64,000 bases of DNA from Herbaspirillum sp. Sphag64 (GTDB taxonomy: Bacteria > Pseudomonadota > Gammaproteobacteria > Burkholderiales > Burkholderiaceae_D), in the NCBI RefSeq assembly GCF_014192645.1, contig NZ_JACHYE010000001.1, forward strand, positions 316,350 through 380,349, in the 5' to 3' direction. Position 1 is the stretch's first letter. Each line of letters starts with the position of its first letter. Shown piece by piece: positions 56,755 to 64,000 of this stretch. The notes beneath the pieces are model-generated. The model searched no databases and had not been told where the DNA came from. It saw only the letters and a program-made list of their open reading frames with translations. The translations under genes were made by a program, and so were the position numbers.

Positions 56755-57988
56755 ACACCAAGGGCAAGGCAAACTGCATCTATGCAAGAGTAGCAACTGC
56801 GACTGCGGGATGTCGCGCCGTGACTTTCTGCAATTGTCGGCACTGAGTAGCGCGGCACTGGCGGCACCGCTGCTGTTTGCCCATGATGCACAGGCACAGA
56901 CCTTCAAAGGCGATAATCAGCCAGTGCGCATCGGCTACCTGCCAATTACCGATGCGACACCATTACTGGTCGCACATGCCAGAAAGCTGTTCGAAGCCGA
57001 AGGGCTGCACACTGAGCCACCGCGTCTGTTCCGCTCCTGGGCGCAAATCGTGGAAGCCTTTGTAGCCGGTCAGGTGAATGTGATTCATCTGCTCTCACCG
57101 GCCACGCTGTGGGTCCGTTACGGTACAAAATTTCCTGCCAAGGTGGTCGCCTGGAATCACGTCAATGGTTCAGCCCTGACGGTCGATCACAGCGTCAACA
57201 ACATCGCTGATCTGGGCGGCCAGACTGTCGCCATTCCGTTCTGGTATTCCATTCACAACATCCTGTTACAGCAGCTGTTGCGCAGCAATGGACTACAGGT
57301 TGTCACACGCGCACGCGATGCGGCCATCAAGCCCAATGAAGTCAATCTGATCGTGCTGCCCCCGGCGGAAATGGTGTCGGCGCTGGCCAGTAAAAATGTG
57401 CGTGGTTATATCGTGGCTGAACCGTTCAATGCTGCTGCCGAGACGGCCGGCATCGGCAAGATACTGCGCTTTTCGGGCGACGTCTGGAAGAACCATGCCT
57501 GCTGCGTGACCTTCCTGGCTGAGCGCGATATAAATGAACGTCCGGAGTGGACCCAGCGTGTCACCAACGCCATCGTCAAGGCCCAGTTGTGGACTCGCAG
57601 TAATCAGATCGATACTGCACGCCTGCTTTCCAATACGGGTGAAAACCGCTATACCCCGCATACCTTGCAAGTACTCAGCAAAGTGCTGGCAACAACTGAT
57701 TACTCGGGCTATGAACGTACCGGGATCATTCGCCACCGCGACTGGAACCAGCGCCGCATTGACTTTCAGCCCTACCCTTTTACCTCCTATACGGAAGAAC
57801 TGGTGAAGGCGCTGGTGCAGACCAAGGTCGAAGGTGACAATCGATTCCTGAGCACACTTAATCCGCAATTCGTGGCGCGTGACCTGATCGATGAGCGCTT
57901 CGTGCGTCGCGCCATCGATGCCGTGGGCGGACCAACGGTCTTTGGCCTGCCGCCAGGTCTGGTACGTAACGAAGTGATTGCGGTGTAA
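56732..57988 (+). CDS. ABC transporter substrate-binding protein (NrtA/SsuA-type), Tat-exported, with Cys-rich N-terminus
   Basis: 418 residues from the ATG at 56732, which has GGAGA upstream and overlaps the ATPase gene by 23 bases. The N-terminus has CKSSNCDCGMSRRDFLQLSA: three cysteines followed by a twin-arginine SRRDFLQ motif and a hydrophobic core (SSAALAAPLLFAHDAQA), so Tat export is expected. The mature domain has RIGYLPITDATPLLVAHARK, VHVI-type QVNVIHLLSPATLW and YIVAEPFNAAAETAG, as in nitrate/sulfonate binding proteins. It is longer than SsuA (about 320), with an added C-terminal part. The Cys cluster could bind a metal. Confidence 0.87.
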   Translation: MSPPLTDKHQGQGKLHLCKSSNCDCGMSRRDFLQLSALSSAALAAPLLFAHDAQAQTFKGDNQPVRIGYLPITDATPLLVAHARKLFEAEGLHTEPPRLFRSWAQIVEAFVAGQVNVIHLLSPATLWVRYGTKFPAKVVAWNHVNGSALTVDHSVNNIADLGGQTVAIPFWYSIHNILLQQLLRSNGLQVVTRARDAAIKPNEVNLIVLPPAEMVSALASKNVRGYIVAEPFNAAAETAGIGKILRFSGDVWKNHACCVTFLAERDINERPEWTQRVTNAIVKAQLWTRSNQIDTARLLSNTGENRYTPHTLQVLSKVLATTDYSGYERTGIIRHRDWNQRRIDFQPYPFTSYTEELVKALVQTKVEGDNRFLSTLNPQFVARDLIDERFVRRAIDAVGGPTVFGLPPGLVRNEVIAV

Positions 57989-58764
57989 TGCCGATGCTTA
58001 AACGTCTTGGCACACCCCTGTATGCCTTGTTTGGCTTCGCGCTGGCGCTGCTGCTGTGGCATCTGGGCGTAGAACTGTTGCAGCAAAAGATTCCGATTGC
58101 GGCCGCATTCTCGCCGCGCAACACGGCATTGGCACTGATACAGATGCTACAAGACCCGTATGTCTGGCGGCACATCATCGTCAGCCTCAAACGGGTCGGT
58201 ATCGGCTTATTACTGGCAATCATCGGTGGCGTGCCGCTGGGTATTCTGGTCGCGACCTCTAAAAACTTTGCACGCTCGGCGTCGCCACTGTTCCAGTTCC
58301 TGCGTATGGTGTCGCCATTGTCATGGATGCCGCTGGCAGTCATGGTGTTTGGCGTAGGCGATGCACCGGTCTATTTCCTGCTGGCATTTGCGGCGCTGTG
58401 GCCGGTGATGCTCAGTACCGCCGCCGGTGTAGCACAACTCGATCCCAACTGGTTGCTGTTGGCGCGCAGCCTCTCAGCGACCCTTCGTGAAACCGTGCTG
58501 CGTCTGATTCTGCCAGGCATTACCGCGCAGATACTGACCGGTGTCCGACTGGCTATTGGCATCATCTGGATTGTCCTGGTACCGGCTGAAATGCTGGGCG
58601 TATCAGCCGGGCTCGGTTACTTCATTCTGGATACACGCGACCGTCTGGCCTACTCAGAACTGATGGCGGCCATCATCTTGATCGGTTTCCTCGGCTTTGC
58701 ACTCGATTATCTGGCCAGGCTGGCGCATGACCGCTGGCTGCATGCAGGCAAATCGCCCCAATGA
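57988..58764 (+). CDS. ABC transporter permease (SsuC/TauC), system 1
   Basis: 258 residues with about six hydrophobic segments. The start shares bases with the binding-protein stop (TAATG). SsuC features are VWRHIIVSLKRVGIGLLLAI, GVPLGILVATSK, FLRMVSPLSWMPLAVMVFGV and the EAA loop LARSLSATLRETVLRLILPG. It completes the ATPase-binding protein-permease set. The stop is followed by about 370 bases before the next transporter's ATPase gene. Confidence 0.92.
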   Translation: MPMLKRLGTPLYALFGFALALLLWHLGVELLQQKIPIAAAFSPRNTALALIQMLQDPYVWRHIIVSLKRVGIGLLLAIIGGVPLGILVATSKNFARSASPLFQFLRMVSPLSWMPLAVMVFGVGDAPVYFLLAFAALWPVMLSTAAGVAQLDPNWLLLARSLSATLRETVLRLILPGITAQILTGVRLAIGIIWIVLVPAEMLGVSAGLGYFILDTRDRLAYSELMAAIILIGFLGFALDYLARLAHDRWLHAGKSPQ

Positions 58765-58823
58765 GCAGGCAGTGGCATTTGCGCCATTCTTCAAGAGTGG
58801 CAGCATCTGACCAGGAGACAACA

Positions 58824-59000
58824 ATGTCTTATGAGCCCGTGCGTACGATTGGCGATACAGCTTACTTTGTATTGGCGTTGCTATTGCTGTGGATGAGTCA
58901 GCTTCCGAGAACCAATGCTGGCTCCGGATGCGGGCGCTGGTATTGGTTTTTCCCTGCGGATATCCTTGCCTCCCCGGCACCGGCAGACAACTCGCGATAG
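58824..59000 (+). CDS. Small ORF of 58 residues with one membrane segment
   Basis: ATG at 58824 has a good ribosome site (AGGAGA five bases upstream). The product is MSYEPVRTIGDTAYFVLALL, then LLWMSQLP with one hydrophobic helix, and a Pro/Ala tail with the sequence SGCGRWYWFFPADILASPA. I recognise no family. It lies between two ABC sets and could be a small membrane protein or the remnant of a larger gene. The remaining bases of the 58765-59131 gap show no further feature. Confidence 0.35.
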   Translation: MSYEPVRTIGDTAYFVLALLLLWMSQLPRTNAGSGCGRWYWFFPADILASPAPADNSR

Positions 59001-59131
59001 CAGCGTAATAACAACGTAAATAACAGTATTGCAACGCATAAAGTCTTTGCATATTGAATCTCGAATTGCTTCGTTCACAGGTCGTGGCAGCGCGTTTTAG
59101 TATCGCTGCACATCATCGATCAAGACCTGTT

Positions 59132-59935
59132 ATGACAAGCTCAGTCGGCCATATTGAAATACGCGACCTGACACTCAGGTTTGCTCAGCAAGGGCAAAGC
59201 GTACAGGCGCTCCAGGGCATCACACTGGACGTGCACAGTGGGGAATTCGTGAGCGTCATCGGTCCTTCGGGCTGCGGCAAATCAACCTTGCTCAATCTGG
59301 TGGCCGGCTTTATCGCACCGAGTGGCGGCAGCATCACACTCGACGGCAAACCGATCAGCGGCCCCGGAGCCGACCGTGGCGTGGTATTTCAGCAGTATTC
59401 ATTGTTCCCCTGGAAGAGCGTGCTGGACAATGTCGAATTCGGCCTCAAGCTGCAAGGTGCCGACAAGCGCACGCGCCAGCAGCGCGCGCATCATTTGCTG
59501 GCGCTGGCGGGACTGGGCGGGTTCGAGAATTTTTATCCGTCACAACTATCGGGCGGCATGAAACAACGGGTGGGTATTGTGCGTGCGCTGGCTGCCAATC
59601 CACGCATCCTGCTGATGGATGAACCGTTCGGGGCACTCGATACCCAGACCCGCGCACTCATGCAACAGATGTTGACCGAACTCTGGCAAACGCTGGGAAT
59701 TTCGGTGCTGTTCATCACACACGACATCGATGAAGCAATCTTCCTCTCCGACCGCATCTACGTCATGACAGCGCGACCAGGCACGATCAAGGCGGCATTA
59801 CCAGTCACGCTGAAACGCCCGCGCCTGCCAGATGTCGTGCTCAGCCCAGCGTTCCTGGAAATCCGTGCGCGTCTGCATGGCCTGATTGCAGGTGAGCGTC
59901 AGCACGCGTTTTCTACAGAGCTGGTCGTTGCCTGA
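59132..59935 (+). CDS. Nitrate/sulfonate/taurine-type ABC transporter ATPase (TauB/SsuB), system 2
   Basis: 267 residues from the ATG at 59132; the frame extends to a TTG 26 codons earlier, but the family starts near VGHIEIRDLTLRF. The ABC domain has GPSGCGKSTLLNLVAG, FQQYSLFPWKSVLDN, LSGGMKQRVGIVRA, LLMDEPFGALDTQ and FITHDIDEAIFL. The FPWKSVLDN element is typical of TauB. The binding-protein gene follows 36 bases later. It is a different system from the one encoded at 55921-58764, which it resembles only as a paralogue. Confidence 0.92.
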   Translation: MTSSVGHIEIRDLTLRFAQQGQSVQALQGITLDVHSGEFVSVIGPSGCGKSTLLNLVAGFIAPSGGSITLDGKPISGPGADRGVVFQQYSLFPWKSVLDNVEFGLKLQGADKRTRQQRAHHLLALAGLGGFENFYPSQLSGGMKQRVGIVRALAANPRILLMDEPFGALDTQTRALMQQMLTELWQTLGISVLFITHDIDEAIFLSDRIYVMTARPGTIKAALPVTLKRPRLPDVVLSPAFLEIRARLHGLIAGERQHAFSTELVVA

Positions 59936-59971
59936 TTTCCACTACCTCCCCACCTTATCAAGGATATCCTC

Positions 59972-60955
59972 ATGCAACATCGTATCGGTCGTTTTGTGCT
60001 GACAGGTATTGCCATTTTTCTGACGCTGTCGGCTGACGTCGTCAACGCCGCCGAAAAGATCCGGCTGGCCCAGAATCTGGCACCAATCTCGGGCCTGGTC
60101 ATCATTGCGAAGCAAAAGAATCTATTCGAAAAATATGGCCTTGACGTTACCGTGAGTAATTTCACCAGCGGTCGTCAGGCATTGGAAACCGTGCTTGGCG
60201 GCGGCGCCGACATCGCCACTACGGCGGAAGCACCGATCACTGCAGCAGCACTGGCACGCCAGAAAATCGCACTGCTGGCGCGCATGGAATACTCCGACGA
60301 TAAAACACTCCTCAGCAAGAATGCTGGCATCAACACCGCCGCTGACCTCAAGGGTAAGCGCATCGGCTACACGGTAGGAACCGGCAGCGAAATCTACACC
60401 TGGTCGCTACTCAAAAAAGCGGGCCTGAGTAAAAGCGATGTCACGCTGGTGAACCTGCGTCCGCAAGATATGGTGGCCGCTCTGGCGAGTAACAGCATCG
60501 ATGCCTATAACACCTGGGAACCACACATCAGCAATGGCAAAAAGGCGCTGGGTGACAAGGTCAAAGAGCTCGACACCAAGGGTGTCTATGCCGAAACCTT
60601 CAATCTGGTGGTGACCGAAGAGTATCTCGCCAAGAATGAAAAAACCGTTACTGCTTTCCTCAAGGCGGTGCTGGAGGCAGAACACTTCCTGACGGCCAAC
60701 CGCGAAGAGAGTGTTTCGATCATTGCTGGTGTTACCGGCATGAAAAAAGAAGAACTGGCCGAGATCTGGAACGATTACTTCTTTGAACTGGTGCTCGATG
60801 AGCGGGTGCTGACTACCCTGAAGAACCACGCCGACTGGCGTCTGGAAACCGGCAATGCGCCGGGCGGTGCTACCTTGCCCGATTTCCACAAGATCATCTT
60901 CGCAGCCCCGCTCAAGGCAGTCGCCCCTGAACGCGTCAAGATTCCCGGCCTCTGA
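59972..60955 (+). CDS. Nitrate/sulfonate/taurine-type ABC substrate-binding protein, system 2
   Basis: 327 residues with a Sec signal peptide (FVLTGIAIFLTLSADVVNAA) cut near NAA-EKI. Binding-fold segments are IRLAQNLAPISGLVIIAKQK, YGLDVTVSNFTSGRQALETV, GGADIATTAEAPI and DLKGKRIGYTVGTGSEIYTW. A ribosome site (AAGGA) lies 12 bases before the start. It is longer and different in sequence from the system 1 protein and lacks a Cys cluster. Its operon includes two amidases, which suggests an amide-, urea- or guanidine-like nitrogen source rather than a sulfonate. Confidence 0.9.
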   Translation: MQHRIGRFVLTGIAIFLTLSADVVNAAEKIRLAQNLAPISGLVIIAKQKNLFEKYGLDVTVSNFTSGRQALETVLGGGADIATTAEAPITAAALARQKIALLARMEYSDDKTLLSKNAGINTAADLKGKRIGYTVGTGSEIYTWSLLKKAGLSKSDVTLVNLRPQDMVAALASNSIDAYNTWEPHISNGKKALGDKVKELDTKGVYAETFNLVVTEEYLAKNEKTVTAFLKAVLEAEHFLTANREESVSIIAGVTGMKKEELAEIWNDYFFELVLDERVLTTLKNHADWRLETGNAPGGATLPDFHKIIFAAPLKAVAPERVKIPGL

Positions 60956-61713
60956 TGACCATCCATGCAACTGCTCAACGATGGGCCAGCTGGGCATCGA
61001 TCCCCGTGTTCCTCGCCATCTGGCAATCGGTAGCCGGACTGGAGCTGGTCAATCCGCTTCTGTTCCCGCCGCCGACCCGGGTAATAAAAGCACTCTTTGA
61101 TTACCTGCTGCATGGCGAAGGTATCACCGATTCCGGCTGGAGCATCACCCGTGTGCTGGTTGGCTATAGCGCTGGCGCCGCCATTGGCGTCATCGTTGGA
61201 GTACTTACCGGCGGCAGCGCCATTCTATCGGGCTTGCTGACACCGGTGTTCCAGCTGTTGAGGCCGATCCCGCCGATTGCCTTCGTACCGATCGTGATCG
61301 TCTGGTTCGGTCTGACTGAACTGGGGAAATGGTTTCTGGTGTTCTGGGGCGTGTTTTTCACTGTCTGGCTGGCCACCCACATGGGTGTGCAGCGTGTGAC
61401 AGAAACGTTAATGCGGGCTGCCCAGAGTCTTGGCGCGAGCCGCTGGCAACTGCTGTGGACGGTACAACTGCCTGACGCACTGCCGGTGATCTTCGTCGGC
61501 CTGCGCAGCGCGCTCTCGATTGCTTTTTACACCCTGGTAGCGGCTGAGCTGGCCGGTGCCTATGCAGGCGTTGCCTATCGCCTCGAAGTGACGCAACAGA
61601 ACCTGCAAATCGACCACATGATGGCCGGCCTGTTGGTGCTCGGATTCATCTCCGCCGTTTCAGACCGGCTGTTCCAGTCGGTATCACGCCGTTTATTGCA
61701 TTGGTCCAACTGA
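60955..61713 (+). CDS. ABC transporter permease (TauC/SsuC), system 2
   Basis: 252 residues with six hydrophobic segments. The start overlaps the binding-protein stop by one base (TGATG). Family segments are PPPTRVIKALFDYLLHGEGI, GWSITRVLVGYSAGAAIGVI, VFQLLRPIPPIAFVPIVIVW and the EAA loop AAQSLGASRWQLLWTVQLPDALP, the last given by position near residues 155-177. It forms the transporter with the ATPase (59132) and binding protein (59972). Confidence 0.92.
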   Translation: MTIHATAQRWASWASIPVFLAIWQSVAGLELVNPLLFPPPTRVIKALFDYLLHGEGITDSGWSITRVLVGYSAGAAIGVIVGVLTGGSAILSGLLTPVFQLLRPIPPIAFVPIVIVWFGLTELGKWFLVFWGVFFTVWLATHMGVQRVTETLMRAAQSLGASRWQLLWTVQLPDALPVIFVGLRSALSIAFYTLVAAELAGAYAGVAYRLEVTQQNLQIDHMMAGLLVLGFISAVSDRLFQSVSRRLLHWSN

Positions 61714-61723
61714 AAGTTTCCCC

Positions 61724-63157
61724 ATGCCCCGACTCCACGACCTGCAAACGCTCAGTTTCGATTTTCCCTCGCTGGCAGCGGCTTATCACGATGGCTTGTC
61801 GCCACGCGCGCTGGTGCAAGAAGTACAGCGCCGCATCGCCATCGAGCAAGACCAGCACATCTGGACCTACCTGATTCCGCTGGAGCAACTACTGGAGCAG
61901 GTTGTCCGGCTGGAGCAGGCAGCCGCACGAGGCACCCGGCTGCCGCTCTTCGGTCTGCCCTTCGGCGTGAAGGACAACATCGACGTAGCAGGTTTACCGA
62001 CCAGCGCTGGCTGCGCCAGTTTTACCTATACCGCGTCCCGTACCGCGCAGGTGGTAGCACGTTTGACGGCGGCCGGCGCCATTCTGATCGGCAAGCAAAA
62101 TATGGATCAGTTTGCCACCGGTCTGGTTGGCATCCGCTCGCCGCAAGGTTATTGCCGCAACGCCTTCCATCCTGAATACATCCCGGGCGGCTCCAGCTCC
62201 GGCTCGGCGGTGGCTGTCAGTCGTGGTCACGTGAGTTTTTCCATTGGTTCGGACACCGGTGGCTCCGGCCGGGTACCGGCAGCGCTGAACAACATTGTGG
62301 GTCTCAAACCGACTCCGGGACGCGTAAGCAGCGATGGCTTCCTGTACTGCAACCGCAGCTTCGACGTCGCGCCGGTGTTCGCATTGACCAGTGACGATGC
62401 CTACTCGGTGTTAGCCAGCATCGAAGGGCACGACCCGCATGATATTTACTCCGTGACAGTACCCACAGAGAAATTCCCAGCGCATCTGCCCAAGCACTTT
62501 CGCTTTGGCTTGCCGGGAACGCGTCATCTGAACTTCTTCGGCGACGGCCTGGCCGAGGCCCAGTTCGAGCAAGCCTTAGGTCGGCTCAAGGCGCTCGGGG
62601 GCGAAGCCGTGGAGATCGATTTTGAGCCCTTCGCGGGCGCCGGGCGGCTGGTCTTCAACAGTGCTTTGATCGCCGAACGCTGGCTCACTTACGGTGCCGC
62701 TATCGAAGCAGACGAGCGCCATGTTCATCCGGCTGTACGACAGTCCATTCTGGCAGCCAAACGTTACAGCGCTGCCGATGCCTTCGACACCCTTTACACA
62801 TTGGAAGCCTATAAACAGCAGGCCTGGCGCGAGCTCGACAAGGTCGACCTGCTGGCATTGCCAACTGCCGCCACCATCTATCGCATCAAGGATGTCGAAG
62901 CCGATCCGCTGACGCTCAATACCAATCTCGGCTATTACACCTACTTTGCCAACCCCTTGCGGCTGACCGCAGTAAGCGTACCGGCTGGACTGCGGCCCGA
63001 CGGCTTGCCGTTCGGTCTGTGCCTGCTGGCCAAAGCGTTTGAAGACAACCGTCTGCTTCCGTATGCACGAGCCTTTCAGGAAAGCGTTGGCGGCAAGCTC
63101 GGTGCCACTGACCATGCTTATCGCAGCCTCGCCACAGTGACAGGTGCAGCCGCATGA
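61724..63157 (+). CDS. Amidase, allophanate hydrolase (AtzF)-like amidase domain
   Basis: 477 residues of the amidase-signature family. The Ser-cisSer-Lys triad is Lys83 in FGVKDNIDVAG, a Ser in PGGSSSGSAVAV (residues 157-158) and the nucleophile Ser181 in SDTGGSGRVPAALNN. Segments ILIGKQNMDQFATGLVG and NNIVGLKPTPGRVSS are close to the AtzF/DUR1,2 amidase domain that splits allophanate into ammonia and CO2. The length is that of the amidase domain alone, lacking the extra C-terminal domain of longer members. No urea carboxylase gene is in the window. It overlaps the next amidase by 4 bases. Confidence 0.82.
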   Translation: MPRLHDLQTLSFDFPSLAAAYHDGLSPRALVQEVQRRIAIEQDQHIWTYLIPLEQLLEQVVRLEQAAARGTRLPLFGLPFGVKDNIDVAGLPTSAGCASFTYTASRTAQVVARLTAAGAILIGKQNMDQFATGLVGIRSPQGYCRNAFHPEYIPGGSSSGSAVAVSRGHVSFSIGSDTGGSGRVPAALNNIVGLKPTPGRVSSDGFLYCNRSFDVAPVFALTSDDAYSVLASIEGHDPHDIYSVTVPTEKFPAHLPKHFRFGLPGTRHLNFFGDGLAEAQFEQALGRLKALGGEAVEIDFEPFAGAGRLVFNSALIAERWLTYGAAIEADERHVHPAVRQSILAAKRYSAADAFDTLYTLEAYKQQAWRELDKVDLLALPTAATIYRIKDVEADPLTLNTNLGYYTYFANPLRLTAVSVPAGLRPDGLPFGLCLLAKAFEDNRLLPYARAFQESVGGKLGATDHAYRSLATVTGAAA

Positions 63158-64000
63158 GTGAAGTCACATTGCGCTGGCAAGAATGGGGGCGGCTGGACGC
63201 GGTCGCGCTGGCACAACTGGTACGCAGCCGTCAGCTCAGCGCAGCCGAGACCAGCGCCCAGGCAATTGCCGCGGCCCATTTGCTGGAGCCGCAGCTGGGT
63301 GCCGTGCTGGAAACGTTCGATGAGCTCATCAGCGCACCCGGCAAGGATGGCGCCAATCCGGACGGTGAGCTGTGGGGTGTGCCCTTGTTCGTCAAAGACC
63401 TCGGCTCAGGTATCGCCGGCCGGCTTGCGGAAAGCGGCTCGGTGCTGCACCTGAATCAGCGCAACAACCGCACCGACCCACTGATTGCCAACCTGCATCG
63501 GGCCGGATTGATTGCAGTGGGACGTTCGACCACTGCCGAGCTAGGCATGACCTATGACACCACGACCACTTACCGCGGCCTCAAGGTCACCCGCAATCCC
63601 TGGCATCCCGACTACAGTCCGGGCGGGTCCTCTGGTGGTAGCGCCGCGCTGGTGGCGGCCGGCGTCACGCCGCTAGCGCATGCCACCGACGGTGCCGGGT
63701 CGACCCGCATTCCGGCCAGCCTGACTGGCCTGATCGGCTTGAAGGTTTCACGTGCACGCCTGCCGCTGCCATGGCGTTTCAACGAGTACGGCAATGCTAC
63801 CCTGACCGAAGGCACGGTCTCACGCACCGTGCGCGACACAGCAGCCTTTCTGGATGCCGCCACCATCGCCTTCCCTTCCGGTAACAGCTTTATCTCCGTC
63901 AAGCCGCCGACGCACAGTTTCTCGGCGGCCATCACCCGACCGCCAGCCACACTGCGCATCGCGCTTTCAACCGGCTACTGGGGCCGCACCAATGCCTGCC
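63154..64000 (+). CDS. Second amidase-signature enzyme, cut by window edge
   Basis: The first 282 codons of a gene that runs off the right edge; no stop is reached. It starts at an ATG overlapping the AtzF-like stop (ATGA). The product MSEVTLRWQEWGRLDAVALA continues to the amidase triad: Lys81 in LFVKDLGSG, cis-Ser in SPGGSSGGSAALVAAG, and the nucleophile Ser in ATDGAGSTRIPASLTG. It is a member of a different amidase branch from the preceding gene. Both are predicted to release ammonia from compounds brought in by the system 2 transporter; substrates are unknown. Confidence 0.83.
   Translation, partial: MSEVTLRWQEWGRLDAVALAQLVRSRQLSAAETSAQAIAAAHLLEPQLGAVLETFDELISAPGKDGANPDGELWGVPLFVKDLGSGIAGRLAESGSVLHLNQRNNRTDPLIANLHRAGLIAVGRSTTAELGMTYDTTTTYRGLKVTRNPWHPDYSPGGSSGGSAALVAAGVTPLAHATDGAGSTRIPASLTGLIGLKVSRARLPLPWRFNEYGNATLTEGTVSRTVRDTAAFLDAATIAFPSGNSFISVKPPTHSFSAAITRPPATLRIALSTGYWGRTNAC

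Overview
The window looks like a piece of a betaproteobacterial chromosome, most likely order Burkholderiales and probably family Oxalobacteraceae. This rests on the dapC-dapD-(ArsC-like)-dapE-prmB order, the LysC, RadA and LplT sequences, a DUF4148 protein, and a moderate G+C with betaproteobacterial codon use. The genus cannot be fixed from sequence alone.

Region 1 (1 to about 22.8 kb) is ordinary core genome. It holds the end of a chemoreceptor gene, the diaminopimelate genes dapC, dapD and dapE with an ArsC/YffB-type protein between them, prmB, an ABC-F ATPase, a cystine-type binding protein and permease, an OmpR/EnvZ pair followed by a FlhE-like gene, radA and alr, lplT, a DUF1853 gene, then a family 4 uracil-DNA glycosylase, rimI and tsaB as overlapping genes, a thioredoxin-like protein, a LysR regulator next to a DUF4148 gene, and lysC.

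Region 2 (about 22.95 to 29.4 kb) is a scarred integration zone. A tRNA-Ser(GCU) gene is followed tail-to-tail by a tyrosine integrase whose last codons lie inside the tRNA terminator, with an overlapping excisionase gene. After it come a GcvA-like LysR gene, a fragment of dctA, an AT-rich three-gene group (truncated Stf0-type sulfotransferase, a two-TM protein, a 41-residue ORF), an intact IS3-family element without target duplication, a thiolase fragment and the 5' part of an SsuC/TauC-type permease gene. These look like the joints of several deletions.

Region 3 (about 29.6 to 64 kb) is a long accessory block for uptake and breakdown of small organic sulfur and nitrogen compounds. It has two complete peptide/opine-type ABC transporters (each with a fused two-domain ATPase), two complete nitrate/sulfonate/taurine-type ABC transporters, and orphan binding proteins of the LivK, SsuA and MetQ types. 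Enzymes in the same block are an L-2-amino-thiazoline-4-carboxylate hydrolase next to an M20 N-carbamoyl-amino-acid hydrolase (together a predicted route to L-cysteine), two AhpD/CMD-type proteins, an acyl-CoA-dehydrogenase-like flavoprotein, a TauD-type dioxygenase, a VOC protein, an Asp/Glu-type racemase with a DAO-type oxidoreductase, an AtzF-like amidase and a second amidase that runs off the right edge. LysR and AraC regulators sit beside these operons. The most interesting signals are the predicted thiazoline-to-cysteine operon, the CMD-ABC pairings, the misplaced flhE-like gene and the breakpoint-rich island.
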